Part shown: positions 42,878 through 53,900 of the stretch, in pieces
Layout of the letters: every line of letters begins with the position of its first letter
Numbering within the stretch: the first letter of the stretch is position 1
Assembly (NCBI GenBank): GCA_910587715.1
Contig: CAJUMV010000019.1
Span: 1 to 64,000 of the forward strand
Direction: 5' to 3'
Source of the DNA: an uncultured Lachnospiraceae bacterium
GTDB lineage: Bacteria; Bacillota; Clostridia; Lachnospirales; Lachnospiraceae
Length of the DNA stretch: 64,000 bases
Made by a program: the position numbers and the translations under genes
The notes under the pieces: generated by a model
Database searches by the model: none
Told to the model about the DNA's origin: nothing
The model's input: only the letters and a program-made list of their open reading frames with translations

Positions 42878-43719
42878 TGAAAAAGACGATCAATGCTATT
42901 TTAAGACATCTTGTTTTGCTTCTCCTGGCTGTGGTGTGGCTGATACCGATTCTCTGGCTGTTTGTTACCTCGTTTAGCGGGTACAAGGGAATCAACACTT
43001 CTCACTTCTTCCCGGAGACGTGGACGCTTGACAATTATGCGCAGTTATTTCTGCGCTCGGATTCCATCGTGCAGTACAACAGGTGGTTTGTGAATACATT
43101 GGTAATCGCTGTGTTTACCTGTCTCATTTCTACCATCCTTGTGCTGATGGTGAGCTATACCATGAGTAAGCTGCGGTTTCCGGGCAGAAAATCGCTGATG
43201 AGTTTCAGCATCATTTTGAACATGTTCCCGGGTGTGCTTTCCATGATCGCTATTTACTTTATCTTAAAGACGTTTAACCTGACGAACAGTCATATCGGTA
43301 TGATTATCGTGTACTCCGCGGGTGCGGGGCTGGGCTTCCTGATCTGTAAGGGCTTTATGGACACGATTTCCGTATCTTTGAGCGAGGCGGCAAGGCTGGA
43401 GGGCGCTTCCGAGGCGAAGATTTTCTGGAAGATTATCATTCCGCTGTCGAAGCCCATTATCGTGTATACGGTTATCAGCTCTTTCCTGGTGCCGTGGGGC
43501 GATTTCGTGTTCGCGAAGCTGATGCTTAATTCCGGTATCGCGACAGACTGGACGGTGGCAATCGGATTGTTCAATATGCTGGGCAAGTCCATGATTGCGA
43601 AGTACTTCTCCGTATTCTGCGCGGGCGGCGTGGTGATATCCGTGCCGATTTCGATTCTGTTTTTGATTATGCAGAAGTTCTATGTGGAAGGTATTACGGG
43701 AGGTTCTGTGAAGGGATAA
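42877..43719 (+). CDS. MalG-type sugar ABC permease
   Basis: 280 residues, six predicted helices, usual MalG length. The EAA loop reads SEAARLEGASEAKIFWKIII followed by PLSKP. It starts on the stop codon of the MalF-type gene and forms the second half of the membrane channel. The motif MSYTMSKLRF-like stretch (VSYTMSKLRFPGRK) is typical of the family. Followed by a terminator-like hairpin before the amylase gene. Confidence 0.93.
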   Translation: MKKTINAILRHLVLLLLAVVWLIPILWLFVTSFSGYKGINTSHFFPETWTLDNYAQLFLRSDSIVQYNRWFVNTLVIAVFTCLISTILVLMVSYTMSKLRFPGRKSLMSFSIILNMFPGVLSMIAIYFILKTFNLTNSHIGMIIVYSAGAGLGFLICKGFMDTISVSLSEAARLEGASEAKIFWKIIIPLSKPIIVYTVISSFLVPWGDFVFAKLMLNSGIATDWTVAIGLFNMLGKSMIAKYFSVFCAGGVVISVPISILFLIMQKFYVEGITGGSVKG

Positions 43720-43740
43720 AGATTAAGAGCAACTGTGGGG

Positions 43741-43775
43741 CAAGCTGTACTTGATAAAAGGTGCAGCTTGTTTGT
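43741..43775 (+). terminator. Terminator-like hairpin after the permease genes
   Basis: CAAGCTG (43741-43747) pairs with CAGCTTG (43764-43770), followed by TTTGT. Short stem and imperfect T run, so termination may be partial and the amylase may still be expressed by read-through. Confidence 0.45.
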
Positions 43776-43839
43776 GTTTGTGGAAGTGGTTTACATAATT
43801 GAAAATAATGAAAAAGAAATTAAAATGGAGCGTATTGAA

Positions 43840-45663
43840 ATGAGGAGCAAATATATAAGGATTGTGGCGGGGATGCTGGCGGCGGCTCTGGTGATTGGAG
43901 GCTGCGGGGGCGCGGAGAATCCGGCAGCGCCGGACGGGGCGGCTTTGGAGGAGCAGTCTGGGATAGGAGCGGACAATTCGTCGGCAGACGGGGGAAACAC
44001 GGCGGATGGCACGGCGGCAGGCGCAGATGCCGATGAGGAGAGCACGACCGCGGGCGGCGGTGACGCAGGGGAGCAGGCGGCGGAAGCATCTGCCAAGGAG
44101 CCGTGGGAGGACAACCCGCTGCAGATCATCGACGACAATTACAGGACGTATTATGAGGTGTTCGTCTACTCCTTCTGCGACAGCGACGGGGACGGCGTGG
44201 GAGACTTGCAGGGGTTGATTTCCAAGCTGGACTACATCAACGACGGGGACGACGCCACAGACACGGACCTGGGATGCAATGGCATCTGGCTGATGCCCGT
44301 GAACCCTTCGCCCACGTATCACAAGTATGACGTGGCGGATTATTACGCCATAGACGAGGAGTACGGCACGCTGGAGGATTTCAAGGAACTGCTTGCGGCG
44401 TGTGATGAGCGGGGCATCAAGGTTATCATGGATCTGGTGTTAAATCACAGCTCGTCGCAGAATCCATGGTTTCAGGAGGCGTGCACGTATCTGAAAGGGC
44501 TGAATGGCGGCGAGCCGGACGCGGCGGACTGTCCCTATGTTGACTATTATCATTTTTCCAAGGAGCAGGGCGGCGGCTACTATCCCGTGGAGGGGACCGA
44601 CTGGTTTTACGAGGCGCAGTTCTGGTCGGAGATGCCCGATTTCAATTTAGACTGTGAGCCCCTGCGGGAGGAGATCGCCAAAATCACGAAATACTGGCTG
44701 GACATGGGGGTGGGCGGTTTCCGTCTGGACGCGGTGAAAGAGTTTTATTCCGGCGCGCCCCAGTCCAACATTGACTTTCTGGCGTGGCTGACCGATACGG
44801 TCAAAGGGCAGAAACCAGACGCTTACCTTGTGGGCGAGGCGTGGCTTGATATGGCGGACTACGCGCCCTATTATGGGAGCGGCATCGACAGCGTTTTCAA
44901 CTTCGCCTTTGCGGACAAAGACGGTATTATTTCCAAGGTATTAAACGGGGCTTCCGCGGCAAAATACGGCGCGGCGGTCAGCAGTCTGGAGGAGACGTTC
45001 GGTGCCTACAACGCGGATTATATTGATGCGCCTTTCTATACCAATCACGACATGGGCAGGAGTGCGGGCTACTATGCGGGGGACAATTCCGCCGCCCAGA
45101 CGAAGATGGCGGGCGCCATGAACCTGTTTATGGGCGGGTCGGCATTCCTCTATTACGGGGAGGAGCTTGGCATGAAAGGCTCCGGCAAGGACGAGAACAA
45201 GCGCGCGCCCATGTACTGGAGCATGAACCCAGACGCGGCAGGCATGTGCGACGGTCCGGCGGATATGGAAGACGTGAAGATGAAGTTTGAGAGTCTGGAA
45301 GAGCAGGAAAAGGATGGGACTTCCGTCTATCAGTTTTATAAGAAGGTTATCAGGATCCGCAACCAGAATCCGGAGATTGCCAGAGGGGATGCAAAATACG
45401 TCCTTGTGGGGGATTTTCTGGCGGATGATACGCGGGAAAGCGTCTGTGCCATCCAGAAGACTTACGGGGACTCGGAGCTTCTGCTCATTTTTGTGACGGG
45501 GGCGGAGACGGAGGAACTGGATCTGACAGGCATTACCTTAAACGGTAAAAATATCGGCGCGGATACAGAGATCCGGGGAGCGCTTGTCACCGGGGAGGAG
45601 AAGATCAGCTTTGAGAATGGAAAGGCTGTGATGCCCGGGTTTTCGGTGCTGGTGTTGAAGTAG
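43840..45663 (+). CDS. GH13 alpha-amylase family lipoprotein
   Basis: 607 residues from the ATG at 43840, nine bases after GGAG; the open frame reaches back to 43735. The lipobox IGGC anchors it outside the membrane, followed by a Gly/Ala/Asp-rich linker of about 60 residues. All GH13 blocks are present: VIMDLVLNHSS, GGFRLDAVKEF (nucleophile Asp297), YLVGEAWLD (acid/base Glu333), YTNHDMGR (Asp404), and an N-terminal FVYSFCDSDGDGVGDLQGLI. It cleaves alpha-glucans such as starch or maltodextrin at the cell surface. Being next to the MalEFG-type importer it suggests that the importer takes maltodextrins. Confidence 0.92.
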   Translation: MRSKYIRIVAGMLAAALVIGGCGGAENPAAPDGAALEEQSGIGADNSSADGGNTADGTAAGADADEESTTAGGGDAGEQAAEASAKEPWEDNPLQIIDDNYRTYYEVFVYSFCDSDGDGVGDLQGLISKLDYINDGDDATDTDLGCNGIWLMPVNPSPTYHKYDVADYYAIDEEYGTLEDFKELLAACDERGIKVIMDLVLNHSSSQNPWFQEACTYLKGLNGGEPDAADCPYVDYYHFSKEQGGGYYPVEGTDWFYEAQFWSEMPDFNLDCEPLREEIAKITKYWLDMGVGGFRLDAVKEFYSGAPQSNIDFLAWLTDTVKGQKPDAYLVGEAWLDMADYAPYYGSGIDSVFNFAFADKDGIISKVLNGASAAKYGAAVSSLEETFGAYNADYIDAPFYTNHDMGRSAGYYAGDNSAAQTKMAGAMNLFMGGSAFLYYGEELGMKGSGKDENKRAPMYWSMNPDAAGMCDGPADMEDVKMKFESLEEQEKDGTSVYQFYKKVIRIRNQNPEIARGDAKYVLVGDFLADDTRESVCAIQKTYGDSELLLIFVTGAETEELDLTGITLNGKNIGADTEIRGALVTGEEKISFENGKAVMPGFSVLVLK

Positions 45664-45774
45664 TGAGAACAGCTTGAAACGTCTTGAAATTCTAAAGAAT
45701 ATATTATAAAATTATTAAAGTTATTAAAAGTACAAATATTTAATAAATTAACGAAAGGATAACAGGTACTTAAC

Positions 45775-47073
45775 ATGAAAAGTCAAAACAAATGGGTGCG
45801 TGCCGCGATCCCGGCACTGCTCCTGCACTTCAGTATCGGTACGGTGTACTGCTGGTCTATCTTCAGTCAGGAGATCGCTGACTACATAGGCTTCTCCAAG
45901 GCAGCTACGGAGTGGGCGTTCAGCTTTGCGATTTTCTTCCTCGGCATGTCTGCGGCATTCCTTGGCAATGTGGTGGAGAAGGATATTCACAAGTCGTCTC
46001 TGATTGCCACGATTACCTTTGCCCTCGGTATGGCAGGCACGGGTTTCTTCATATATTATGGAGGAAACCACCCCGGCAGCCCGCTGGCTCTGGTAGGTAT
46101 TTATGTCTGCTACGGTTTTATCATGGGCATCGGTCTCGGAACAGGTTATCTGTCTCCAGTAAAGACCCTAATGCTCTGGTTCGAGGATAAGAAGGGTCTG
46201 GCGACAGGTCTGGCGGTGGCGGGCTTTGGCGGCGCGAAGGCGATTGCAAGCCCGATTATGCAGGCGCTCCTTTCCAATCTGGGTGAGGGCGGCATTTATA
46301 AGATGTTCTGGATTCTCGCTGCGGTTTATTTTGTAATGATGTTCGTGGGTCATCTTCTTCTGGCGAAGCCCGAGGGCTGGCATGAGCCGCAGAAGAAGGA
46401 AAAAGGACAGGGCATCATGGCTACCATCAAAACCCGTCCGGTCAGCAATTATATCGGCATCTGGCTGATGTTCTACATCAATATCACCTGCGGTCTGGCG
46501 CTGATTTCGCAGGAGAAGATGATTGTGAAATGTATCGGTCTTGCCGGCGTGGTCGGCGTGATTTCCACGATATCCGCAATCTTCAATGCGGGCGGTCGTC
46601 TCGGCTTCTCCGCGTGGGCGGACCACCTGAAGGACAGAAATACGATTTACAAGTTGATTTTCGTGCTCTCGATTGTATTTACCGGCGCGGTTATGCTCAC
46701 AGGCGGTATCAAGAACGGTGAAGGCAACATGCTTTTGGTTGTTCTTGTGCTGGCGCTGGTATTCATGGTAAATGCCGGATACGGTGGCGGCTTCTCCAAT
46801 GTGCCGACCCTGCTTTCCGACCACTACGGCATGGGCAGCATCAGCGCGATTCACGGTATCACTCTTTCCGCGTGGGCGTTTGCGGGTCTTACCGGCAACC
46901 AGATAGCGACCCTGATCGTGAGCAATACAGGCAGCTTTATCGACGACGGACACGGCGGTCAGATTAACCCCGTGGGCTATCAGAACGTGCTGTACTTTAC
47001 GATAGTGCTTTATATCATCGCACTGTTGATCAGCCTGTTCCTCGTGAAGCCCGCGAGCACGGACAGGAAGTAA
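45775..47073 (+). CDS. OFA-family major facilitator transporter (oxalate/formate antiporter-like)
   Basis: 432 residues, twelve predicted helices. The start AAIPALLLHFSIGTVYCWSI, then GFIMGIGLGTGYLSPVKTLM and GLATGLAVAGFGGAKAIASP are hallmarks of the oxalate/formate antiporter family. Members exchange or import small carboxylates; several Firmicutes members carry pyruvate, formate or unknown acids, so oxalate should not be assumed. GAAAGGATAACAGG precedes the ATG. Monocistronic with a strong terminator. No oxalate decarboxylation gene nearby. Confidence 0.85.
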   Translation: MKSQNKWVRAAIPALLLHFSIGTVYCWSIFSQEIADYIGFSKAATEWAFSFAIFFLGMSAAFLGNVVEKDIHKSSLIATITFALGMAGTGFFIYYGGNHPGSPLALVGIYVCYGFIMGIGLGTGYLSPVKTLMLWFEDKKGLATGLAVAGFGGAKAIASPIMQALLSNLGEGGIYKMFWILAAVYFVMMFVGHLLLAKPEGWHEPQKKEKGQGIMATIKTRPVSNYIGIWLMFYINITCGLALISQEKMIVKCIGLAGVVGVISTISAIFNAGGRLGFSAWADHLKDRNTIYKLIFVLSIVFTGAVMLTGGIKNGEGNMLLVVLVLALVFMVNAGYGGGFSNVPTLLSDHYGMGSISAIHGITLSAWAFAGLTGNQIATLIVSNTGSFIDDGHGGQINPVGYQNVLYFTIVLYIIALLISLFLVKPASTDRK

Positions 47074-47090
47074 GGATAAAAAAATAAGGA

Positions 47091-47140
47091 AAGCAAGACC
47101 CCCGAAGGTGCTGCCTCCGGGGGTCTTGCTTGTGTAAAAG
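47091..47140 (+). terminator. Strong rho-independent terminator
   Basis: AAGCAAGACCCCCG (47091-47104) pairs perfectly with CGGGGGTCTTGCTT (47118-47131) over a 13-base loop. It lies between the OFA transporter and a convergent gene and could serve both. Confidence 0.85.
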
Positions 47141-47268
47141 GGGAATTCTTCGGAATTGCTATTGCCGACTTGACTTCCGTAATCAAGTCTGTATTCAATA
47201 TACCGTACTTCCCTCTTACAGTCTATAATTATATTACAAAAGAATAACACTATATTAGCCAGAGAGCT

Positions 47269-49527
47269 TTACATGTTCAAATAATCACGCTGCCGTTGAA
47301 GCTCCGGAGGAATGGGAATGCCCGTGTTTTTCAGCTTTTGGAAGACATTATCATAATGATGTATTTTCTGCGCCAATTTAATATCGTAGCGTGACATAGT
47401 CTCCTTGTAGAGCGGGTTTGCCATCAGCCTTGTGCGGATTTCCTTAGAGAACGGGCAATATGTGAAAATGATGTTTCGGGACACCTTATTGAGTCGCGGT
47501 GAGCCGGCGCCCTCATAGAGAACCCATGCCTCGTAATCTCTGATGAACATTTCTTTATAACTATTTTTCGCTTTCTGCATACTGAGCTTAATCTTATCCT
47601 TGGCATCAGCAGACAGTTCGCGGTTCTTGCGGTAGAACTGGATGTAGTCGAAGTATTCGCTCGTAAGGGAAGCCTCGGAAATATCGTTCCAGCGGGCACC
47701 CTGTATCCGTTTGCACATCTCCCAGCGGAAATCGCCGGTCAGACGAACGAGAATGTTTGTCAAATCTTCCATCTGGAAGATGGACACCATCATGCGCGCA
47801 GGGGTGGTACGCTTGCGTCCTTCAATTTCCTGCCAAGCAATGCCACGGGTTCCCACGTTTGGCATGAGGATAATGTCGGGAAGCACTTCGACGCCGACGG
47901 ATTCCTTGCCGATACCAAGGTCGGGGTTCGTGTAAATGACGTCGCGGTAGTAAGCGCTGAAGTCAATATCCCGGATTTTCCGGAAAGCCTCTTCCACCTT
48001 GTCCGCGGATACCAGCGTGCCGTCTAACTCTTTTAAGACATTATGCTCCGAGAAAATCGGGCAAAAGCTCAATACGCGTCCGAAAGTAATCTTGTTGACG
48101 GTCTGGAACATGTTGCGAATCTCGAAGAGCACCTTTTCTGTCGAGTCGTTCTGCATCCGCGCCTCGTCTGCGGCGGTGATATTGCCGGACATTTTCTGCT
48201 CGCGCAGGAAAGTAGGAAAGTCAGAGTCAAACTCGTTGCGGCTGGGCTCCTTGACACCTTTATAAATGGCGGTAAACCATTCGTATGCCGTATACACCTT
48301 GCGTTTCGGGTCCGTAGGAAGTTTATCGACTATCTTGTACAGGTAGGCGGCATTCTCAAGACCTGCCAGGTGCTCGTCTATATAACCGAAATTAAAGAAC
48401 ATTTTCACTACTTTGGGAACGGCAGAAGGCTCTTTCATGCTCTTTAAGAAAGCTTTCTCATATATCACATAAAATTGTTTGGTGATAGTCATGCGCAGCT
48501 TTCTCGCGGCATCGTCGGAGGCGTTCTTATCTGTCATCTTGGCAAACGTCTTCACAGCTTCGCGGAAAGCGGTGGCTGCTTCGCCGTCTATCTCCGCGTA
48601 GGAGAGAATCTTGTTCATGGAGTCTTCCACATCGGGTACATCGTCCACCGTGGTGGCTTCCTCTTCGGAACCGTCCCCGAGCGTCTCCAGCTTTGTCCGG
48701 TATTCTGCGACCCTATGCCGGTACATTTCCTTGTCGATCGAAGGCAGATCCTCTAATTGAATCATGATGGTGGAGATTTTCGCACTCAGGGTAGTGGAAT
48801 CTGTGTCATTTGCCCCGATTTTATAGAGAAGGCTTGCATAAAGATCGAAAAAGTCCAGATGGTTTTCGTTCATCAACAGGCTCGCAATCTCTGCCTTGTA
48901 ATCGTAAAAAACGCGGCATATAGAAAAAATACGGTGGATATCCTGATCTGTCTTCAGCACTACGCCTGCAAGAAAATCGGGCTCGTGGAATTTGGAGGAT
49001 TTTCCGGTGACCATAGTGGTCAACTGCTCGTAGTAGCCGTCCAGCCAGCTTTCCACATCTTCCTCCAGCGTAAGCGGCGCCAAATCTTCCATATCAGGCA
49101 GCGCCCTGGGGGTAATGCCGTGTTTGACGCAGAAGGATTTGTACTCTTCGTAGCGGTCCATCAGGAAATGGTAAATATTTTCGCAGTCAAAGCGCATCAG
49201 CTCATACTGGTCGTATATCTCGCGAAACTGCCGAAAGAGCGAGGAGACGATCATGTTTGCCAAATCTATGCTTTTCTGCATCAGTGTGGAGAGCTGCGCG
49301 GCGGTACACGGATAGGAAGCAATCCCCGTAGCGTCATCCGTTTCATAGGTAATAAAGTGAGAACCAAAAAAAATCTCACAGACGCCGATAACATCTCCTT
49401 TTTTCAGATAAAAAGTGCCTCCCGGATAAGAGGCGCATACGCTTCCTTTCGCGATGACATGCAGGGCAGTCAGATTCTGCTCACTCTGGATGAGCTGCGT
49501 GCCCGCAGGAAATTCTTTTACTGCCAT
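47269..49527 (-). CDS. Cyclic-nucleotide-binding-domain protein with long uncharacterised C-terminus
   Basis: 752 residues, no membrane segment. The first 110 or so form a Crp-like cyclic nucleotide-binding beta-roll (FPAGTQLIQSEQNLTALHVI, then KKGDVIGVCEIFFGSH), but there is no DNA-binding helix-turn-helix after it. The remaining 640 residues are helical and unlike any family I can name; DILLMPNVGTRGI-type and GRKRTTPARMMVS segments look conserved. It may be a signal-responsive scaffold or enzyme. Monocistronic, convergent with the OFA transporter. Confidence 0.7.
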   Translation of the reverse strand: MAVKEFPAGTQLIQSEQNLTALHVIAKGSVCASYPGGTFYLKKGDVIGVCEIFFGSHFITYETDDATGIASYPCTAAQLSTLMQKSIDLANMIVSSLFRQFREIYDQYELMRFDCENIYHFLMDRYEEYKSFCVKHGITPRALPDMEDLAPLTLEEDVESWLDGYYEQLTTMVTGKSSKFHEPDFLAGVVLKTDQDIHRIFSICRVFYDYKAEIASLLMNENHLDFFDLYASLLYKIGANDTDSTTLSAKISTIMIQLEDLPSIDKEMYRHRVAEYRTKLETLGDGSEEEATTVDDVPDVEDSMNKILSYAEIDGEAATAFREAVKTFAKMTDKNASDDAARKLRMTITKQFYVIYEKAFLKSMKEPSAVPKVVKMFFNFGYIDEHLAGLENAAYLYKIVDKLPTDPKRKVYTAYEWFTAIYKGVKEPSRNEFDSDFPTFLREQKMSGNITAADEARMQNDSTEKVLFEIRNMFQTVNKITFGRVLSFCPIFSEHNVLKELDGTLVSADKVEEAFRKIRDIDFSAYYRDVIYTNPDLGIGKESVGVEVLPDIILMPNVGTRGIAWQEIEGRKRTTPARMMVSIFQMEDLTNILVRLTGDFRWEMCKRIQGARWNDISEASLTSEYFDYIQFYRKNRELSADAKDKIKLSMQKAKNSYKEMFIRDYEAWVLYEGAGSPRLNKVSRNIIFTYCPFSKEIRTRLMANPLYKETMSRYDIKLAQKIHHYDNVFQKLKNTGIPIPPELQRQRDYLNM

Positions 49528-49784
49528 TTGAATACCCCCTTATACAAAATGATACAAAAGCCTGTATCTATCTTATGCTTTTTTGGGGGAAAAGTCAATG
49601 AAAGGGGAGGCAGATACATTTATATGACATGGTTTGCGCAGAAAAACAGCAAACTTGGTACTGTACTTTTCGAAAAATTGTGATAAAATTGAAAATGACA
49701 GGCTTGTCGGGAGTTTACAGTCTGCCGGCGGGTCAACAAGGGGTAAAAAGTGATTTGAAAAATGGAAGCGAGTGATAAAGTATT

Positions 49785-50303
49785 ATGGAGAAGACACAGA
49801 TAGAAAAAGAGGATATTGCCTATAGGCAGCAGGTAGTAAATGAATACAGGGCGGACGTGGAGAAACTGGCGAGGTATCTGCCCTGGCTGGAGAGCAAGAA
49901 AGGCACTAGCGTACAGCAGAGCTATTCCGGCTCCGGGATTGCGGAGCATTCCGTTGCCTTTCCGGTGTATGACGGCACGTTGATGAATTTTGTCAAAGAA
50001 GCGCAGCGGACGAAACTTATGGACCGAAATTACCGATATGTTTATTCGCGAAACAGGATTCGCGTGCTGGAGGACGAGCTTCTTGCCATCAAGAGGGCGG
50101 ACATCCGGGAGATGGATGTGCTGAAAGGCATTCTTTCCAGATATGTGCTGGAGGGCATGACAAAGGGCAGGAGATGGTCAGAGGCAGTGGAAAACGGCAT
50201 TTTCCTGAAAGTCATTAAAAAAATGAAGGAAAATCTGGATTTCTGGGACCATCCAATACAGACCAGAGTGGTCAACGTCAGGGAAGAAGAAAAGCAGGAA
50301 TAA
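49785..50303 (+). CDS. DUF6508 family protein
   Basis: 172 residues, cytoplasmic and helical. The pattern RYLPWLESKKG near the N-terminus with FPVYDGTLMNFVKEAQRTKL matches the DUF6508 family as I know it; its function is unknown. It lies 28 bases before the TetR gene, so the two are probably co-transcribed. Confidence 0.7.
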   Translation: MEKTQIEKEDIAYRQQVVNEYRADVEKLARYLPWLESKKGTSVQQSYSGSGIAEHSVAFPVYDGTLMNFVKEAQRTKLMDRNYRYVYSRNRIRVLEDELLAIKRADIREMDVLKGILSRYVLEGMTKGRRWSEAVENGIFLKVIKKMKENLDFWDHPIQTRVVNVREEEKQE

Positions 50304-50331
50304 GATACTTTGTTAGGGAGACAGGGAAACG

Positions 50332-50916
50332 ATGGGAGAAAAATCGGCACAGAAAAAGAAGTACATACTGGATACGGCAAGAAAGGTGTTTGTGGAAAAA
50401 GGGTTTAAGAGCGTGACCATGAAGGATATCGTGGAGGCGTGTGAAATCAGCCGCGGCGGTCTGTATCTATATTTTGAAAGCACGGATCAGATATTGATGG
50501 AAGTGCTGCAGATGGAAGCGGACGAAACGGACGACGTCTTCACGGAGCGGATTGCCAAAGAGGATACGGCGGCGGATATTCTGACGCTGTTTTTAAAGGA
50601 GCAGAAAAAGGAGCTTTTACAGAATAAAGATAATTTGACTGTAGCGGTCTATGAGTATTTCTTTGCGCATAAATCGACCGACAAGAATAATATGCTGCGC
50701 AGGCAGTTTGACGCGGGTGTCAGGGTGATTGAAAAACTGATTGAAGCAGGGATTGCCAGCGGCGAGTTTTATTGTGAGAATCCAAAGGGAGCTGCCGCCA
50801 ATATCATGTATGTGCTGGAGGGCTTGAAGATCAATGCGCAGACCTTTGGCATTACGGAGAAGATGGTGGACGAGCAGCTGCTTTATATTATGCAGGGGCT
50901 GATTACAGAGATATAA
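50332..50916 (+). CDS. TetR/AcrR family transcriptional regulator
   Basis: 194 residues. The N-terminal helix-turn-helix (TMKDIVEACEISRGGLYLYF) is the TetR signature, the rest a helical ligand-binding domain. AGGGAG-type site precedes the ATG. Co-directional with DUF6508 gene and purL, 55 bases before the latter. No efflux pump or enzyme of the usual TetR targets is adjacent, so ligand and target are unknown. Confidence 0.9.
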   Translation: MGEKSAQKKKYILDTARKVFVEKGFKSVTMKDIVEACEISRGGLYLYFESTDQILMEVLQMEADETDDVFTERIAKEDTAADILTLFLKEQKKELLQNKDNLTVAVYEYFFAHKSTDKNNMLRRQFDAGVRVIEKLIEAGIASGEFYCENPKGAAANIMYVLEGLKINAQTFGITEKMVDEQLLYIMQGLITEI

Positions 50917-50971
50917 GGCTTGTAAGCACGGGCTTTCGAGTCTGTGTGAAGCAGAGGGAGGACAGTCGGTT

Positions 50972-53900
50972 ATGGGAAATGTCAGACGAATTTACGTGGA
51001 GAAGAAAGAGCCGTACGCGGTTAAGGCGAGAGAGCTGAAGGAAGAGATAGAAAGCTTTCTGGGCATAAAGAGCGTGGCTCAGGTGCGGGTATTCATCCGC
51101 TATGATGTGGAGAATATTTCCGACGAGGTGTTTGAGAGAGCCTGCAGGACGGTGTTTTCAGAGCCGCCTGTGGATATTTTATACCAAGAGAAGATAGAAG
51201 TTCCAGAGAATGGGCATGTCTTTTCCGTGGAATTCCTGCCGGGGCAGTTTGATCAGCGTGCGGATTCCGCCGTACAGTGCGTGCAGTTTTTGAAAGAGGA
51301 CGAGGAACCGATTATCCGGACGGCGGTGACTTATTTGGTCAACGGAAACGTTACGGAGGAAGAGCTGGCACGGATCAAGGCTTACTGTATTAACCCTGTG
51401 GATTCCAGAGAGACAGGAATGGTGAAACCGGAGACGCTTAAGATGGATTATGAGGAGCCTGCGGATGTGGCGGTGTTTGACGGTTTTGCATCTATGGAGG
51501 AAAGCGAGCTTCGCAAACTTTATGATTCTCTCGGACTGGCGATGACGTTCAAGGATTTTAAACATATTCAGAATTATTACAGCGGCGAGGAGCACAGGGA
51601 TCCGACGATGACGGAGATTCGCGTGCTCGATACTTACTGGTCCGACCACTGCCGTCATACGACCTTTTCCACGGAGCTTAAAAATGTGAGCTTCGGGGAG
51701 GGCAGGTATCGGGAGCCGATTGAGAAAACCTATCAGGATTACCTGCAGGTGCGGGAAGAGATTTTTAAGGGCAGGGAGGATAAGTTTGTCTGCCTGATGG
51801 ATTTGGCGTTGATGGCAATGCGGAAGCTAAAGAAGGATGGGAAACTTGATGATATGGAGGAGTCCGATGAGATTAACGCCTGCTCTGTGGTGGTGCCGGT
51901 GGAGATGGATTACGGCGACGGTCCGGTGACGGAGGAGTGGCTCGTCTTTTTCAAAAACGAGACCCACAACCATCCCACGGAGATTGAGCCTTTCGGTGGT
52001 GCGGCAACGTGTCTTGGCGGCGCCATCCGCGATCCCCTTTCCGGCAGGGGCTATGTGTATCAGGCGATGCGTGTGACCGGCGCGGCGGATCCTACGGTGC
52101 CGGTGGCGGATACCTTAAAGGGAAAGCTGCCTCAGAAAAAGCTGGTGCGCGGCGCGGCAAACGGGTATTCTTCTTACGGAAACCAGATTGGTCTGGCGAC
52201 CGGATTGGTCAAAGAGATTTATCATCCGAATTATGTGGCAAAGCGCATGGAAATCGGTGCGGTGATGGGTGCGGCGCCGAGAAAAAATGTGATCCGTGAA
52301 AATTCTGACCCGGACGATATCATCATCCTTCTGGGCGGCAGAACCGGGCGCGACGGCTGCGGCGGCGCGACAGGTTCCTCCAAGGTGCATACGGAGAAGT
52401 CCATTGATACATGCGGCGCGGAGGTACAGAAGGGAAACGCGCCCACGGAGAGAAAAATCCAGAGGCTGTTTCGACGTGAGGAAGTGAGCCGTCTGATTAA
52501 GAAATGTAACGACTTCGGCGCGGGCGGTGTGTCCGTGGCGATCGGTGAACTGGCGGATGGGCTTGTGGTGGATTTGGACAAGGTGCCGAAAAAGTATGCG
52601 GGTCTGGACGGGACGGAGCTGGCGATTTCTGAATCGCAGGAGCGTATGGCTGTAGTGGTATCGCCCGCTGATGTAGATACCTTCCTTAGGTTTGCGGCGG
52701 AGGAAAATCTGGAAGCGGTGCCTGTGGCGGTAGTCACAAAGGAACCCCGGCTGGTGCTCAAATGGCGCGGGAAGAAAATCGTGGATTTGTCCAGAGCGTT
52801 TTTAAATACCAACGGCGCGCATCAGGAAACGGACGTCTATGTTGACATGCCGGATGAGAGGGAAAATTATTTGAAGAGGATTGCGACGCCCGCAGTGGCG
52901 GAAGCGCTTTCCCGCAAGGATGTGAGGGCGGCGTGGCTTTCACTTCTCGATGATTTGAATGTGTGCTCCCAGAAGGGGCTTGTGGAGATGTTCGACGCGT
53001 CCATCGGCGCGGGCAGTGTGTATATGCCTTACGGCGGCAAGTATCAGTTGACTGAGACGCAGGCTATGGTGGCGAAGCTTCCCACATTGGAGGGAAAGAC
53101 AGACACCGTAACCATGATGAGCTATGGCTTTGACCCTTATCTGTCAAGCTGGAGTCCGTACCACGGCGCGGTTTACGCAGTGACGGAGTCCATGGCCAAG
53201 ATTGTAGCGAACGGCGGAGATTATCGGACGATCCGCTTTACTTTTCAGGAGTATTTCCGGCGCATGAGCGAGGAGCCGTCCCGCTGGAGCCAGCCGTTTT
53301 CGGCGCTGCTTGGCGCTTATGACGCGCAGATGAAGTACGGGCTGCCCTCCATCGGCGGCAAGGATTCCATGTCCGGCACCTTCAACGATATCGATGTGCC
53401 GCCCACGCTGGTGTCCTTTGCGGTCAATGTGAATCAGAGCGGCAATATTGTGACACCCGAATTAAAATATCCGGGGGACAGACTTGTGCGGTTCCGTATC
53501 CCGAGGGATTCTTACGATTTGCCGGTATATGACGAGGTTATGACACTCTACGACAAGATTATGACATTAATGTCAGAGTATACTGACGTAGAGGTCATAA
53601 ACGAGATGCCTGTCAAGTTTCAGAAGAGAAAGATTGTAGCGGCGTATGCGCTTGACGCGAAGGGTGTGGCGGCAGCCGTAAGCAAGATGGCGTTCGGAAA
53701 CGGGCTTGGCGTGGCGGTAGATTCTTCTTATAAGATGGAGTCCCTGTTTGACAACGGTCTCGGTGATATTGTGGCGGAGATGCCCGCAAAGGAAGTACAT
53801 GCTTTAAAGACATTGGGAATTTCCTATGAAGAGATTGGCACCGTGACGGCGGACGGCGCGTTTACCTATGGTTCCATGAAGATTGACGGAGCCGAGGCGG

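Noticed and set aside
46168..47250. 360-codon minus-strand frame opposite the OFA transporter
   Set aside because: Opposite a twelve-helix transporter with family motifs, so a shadow.
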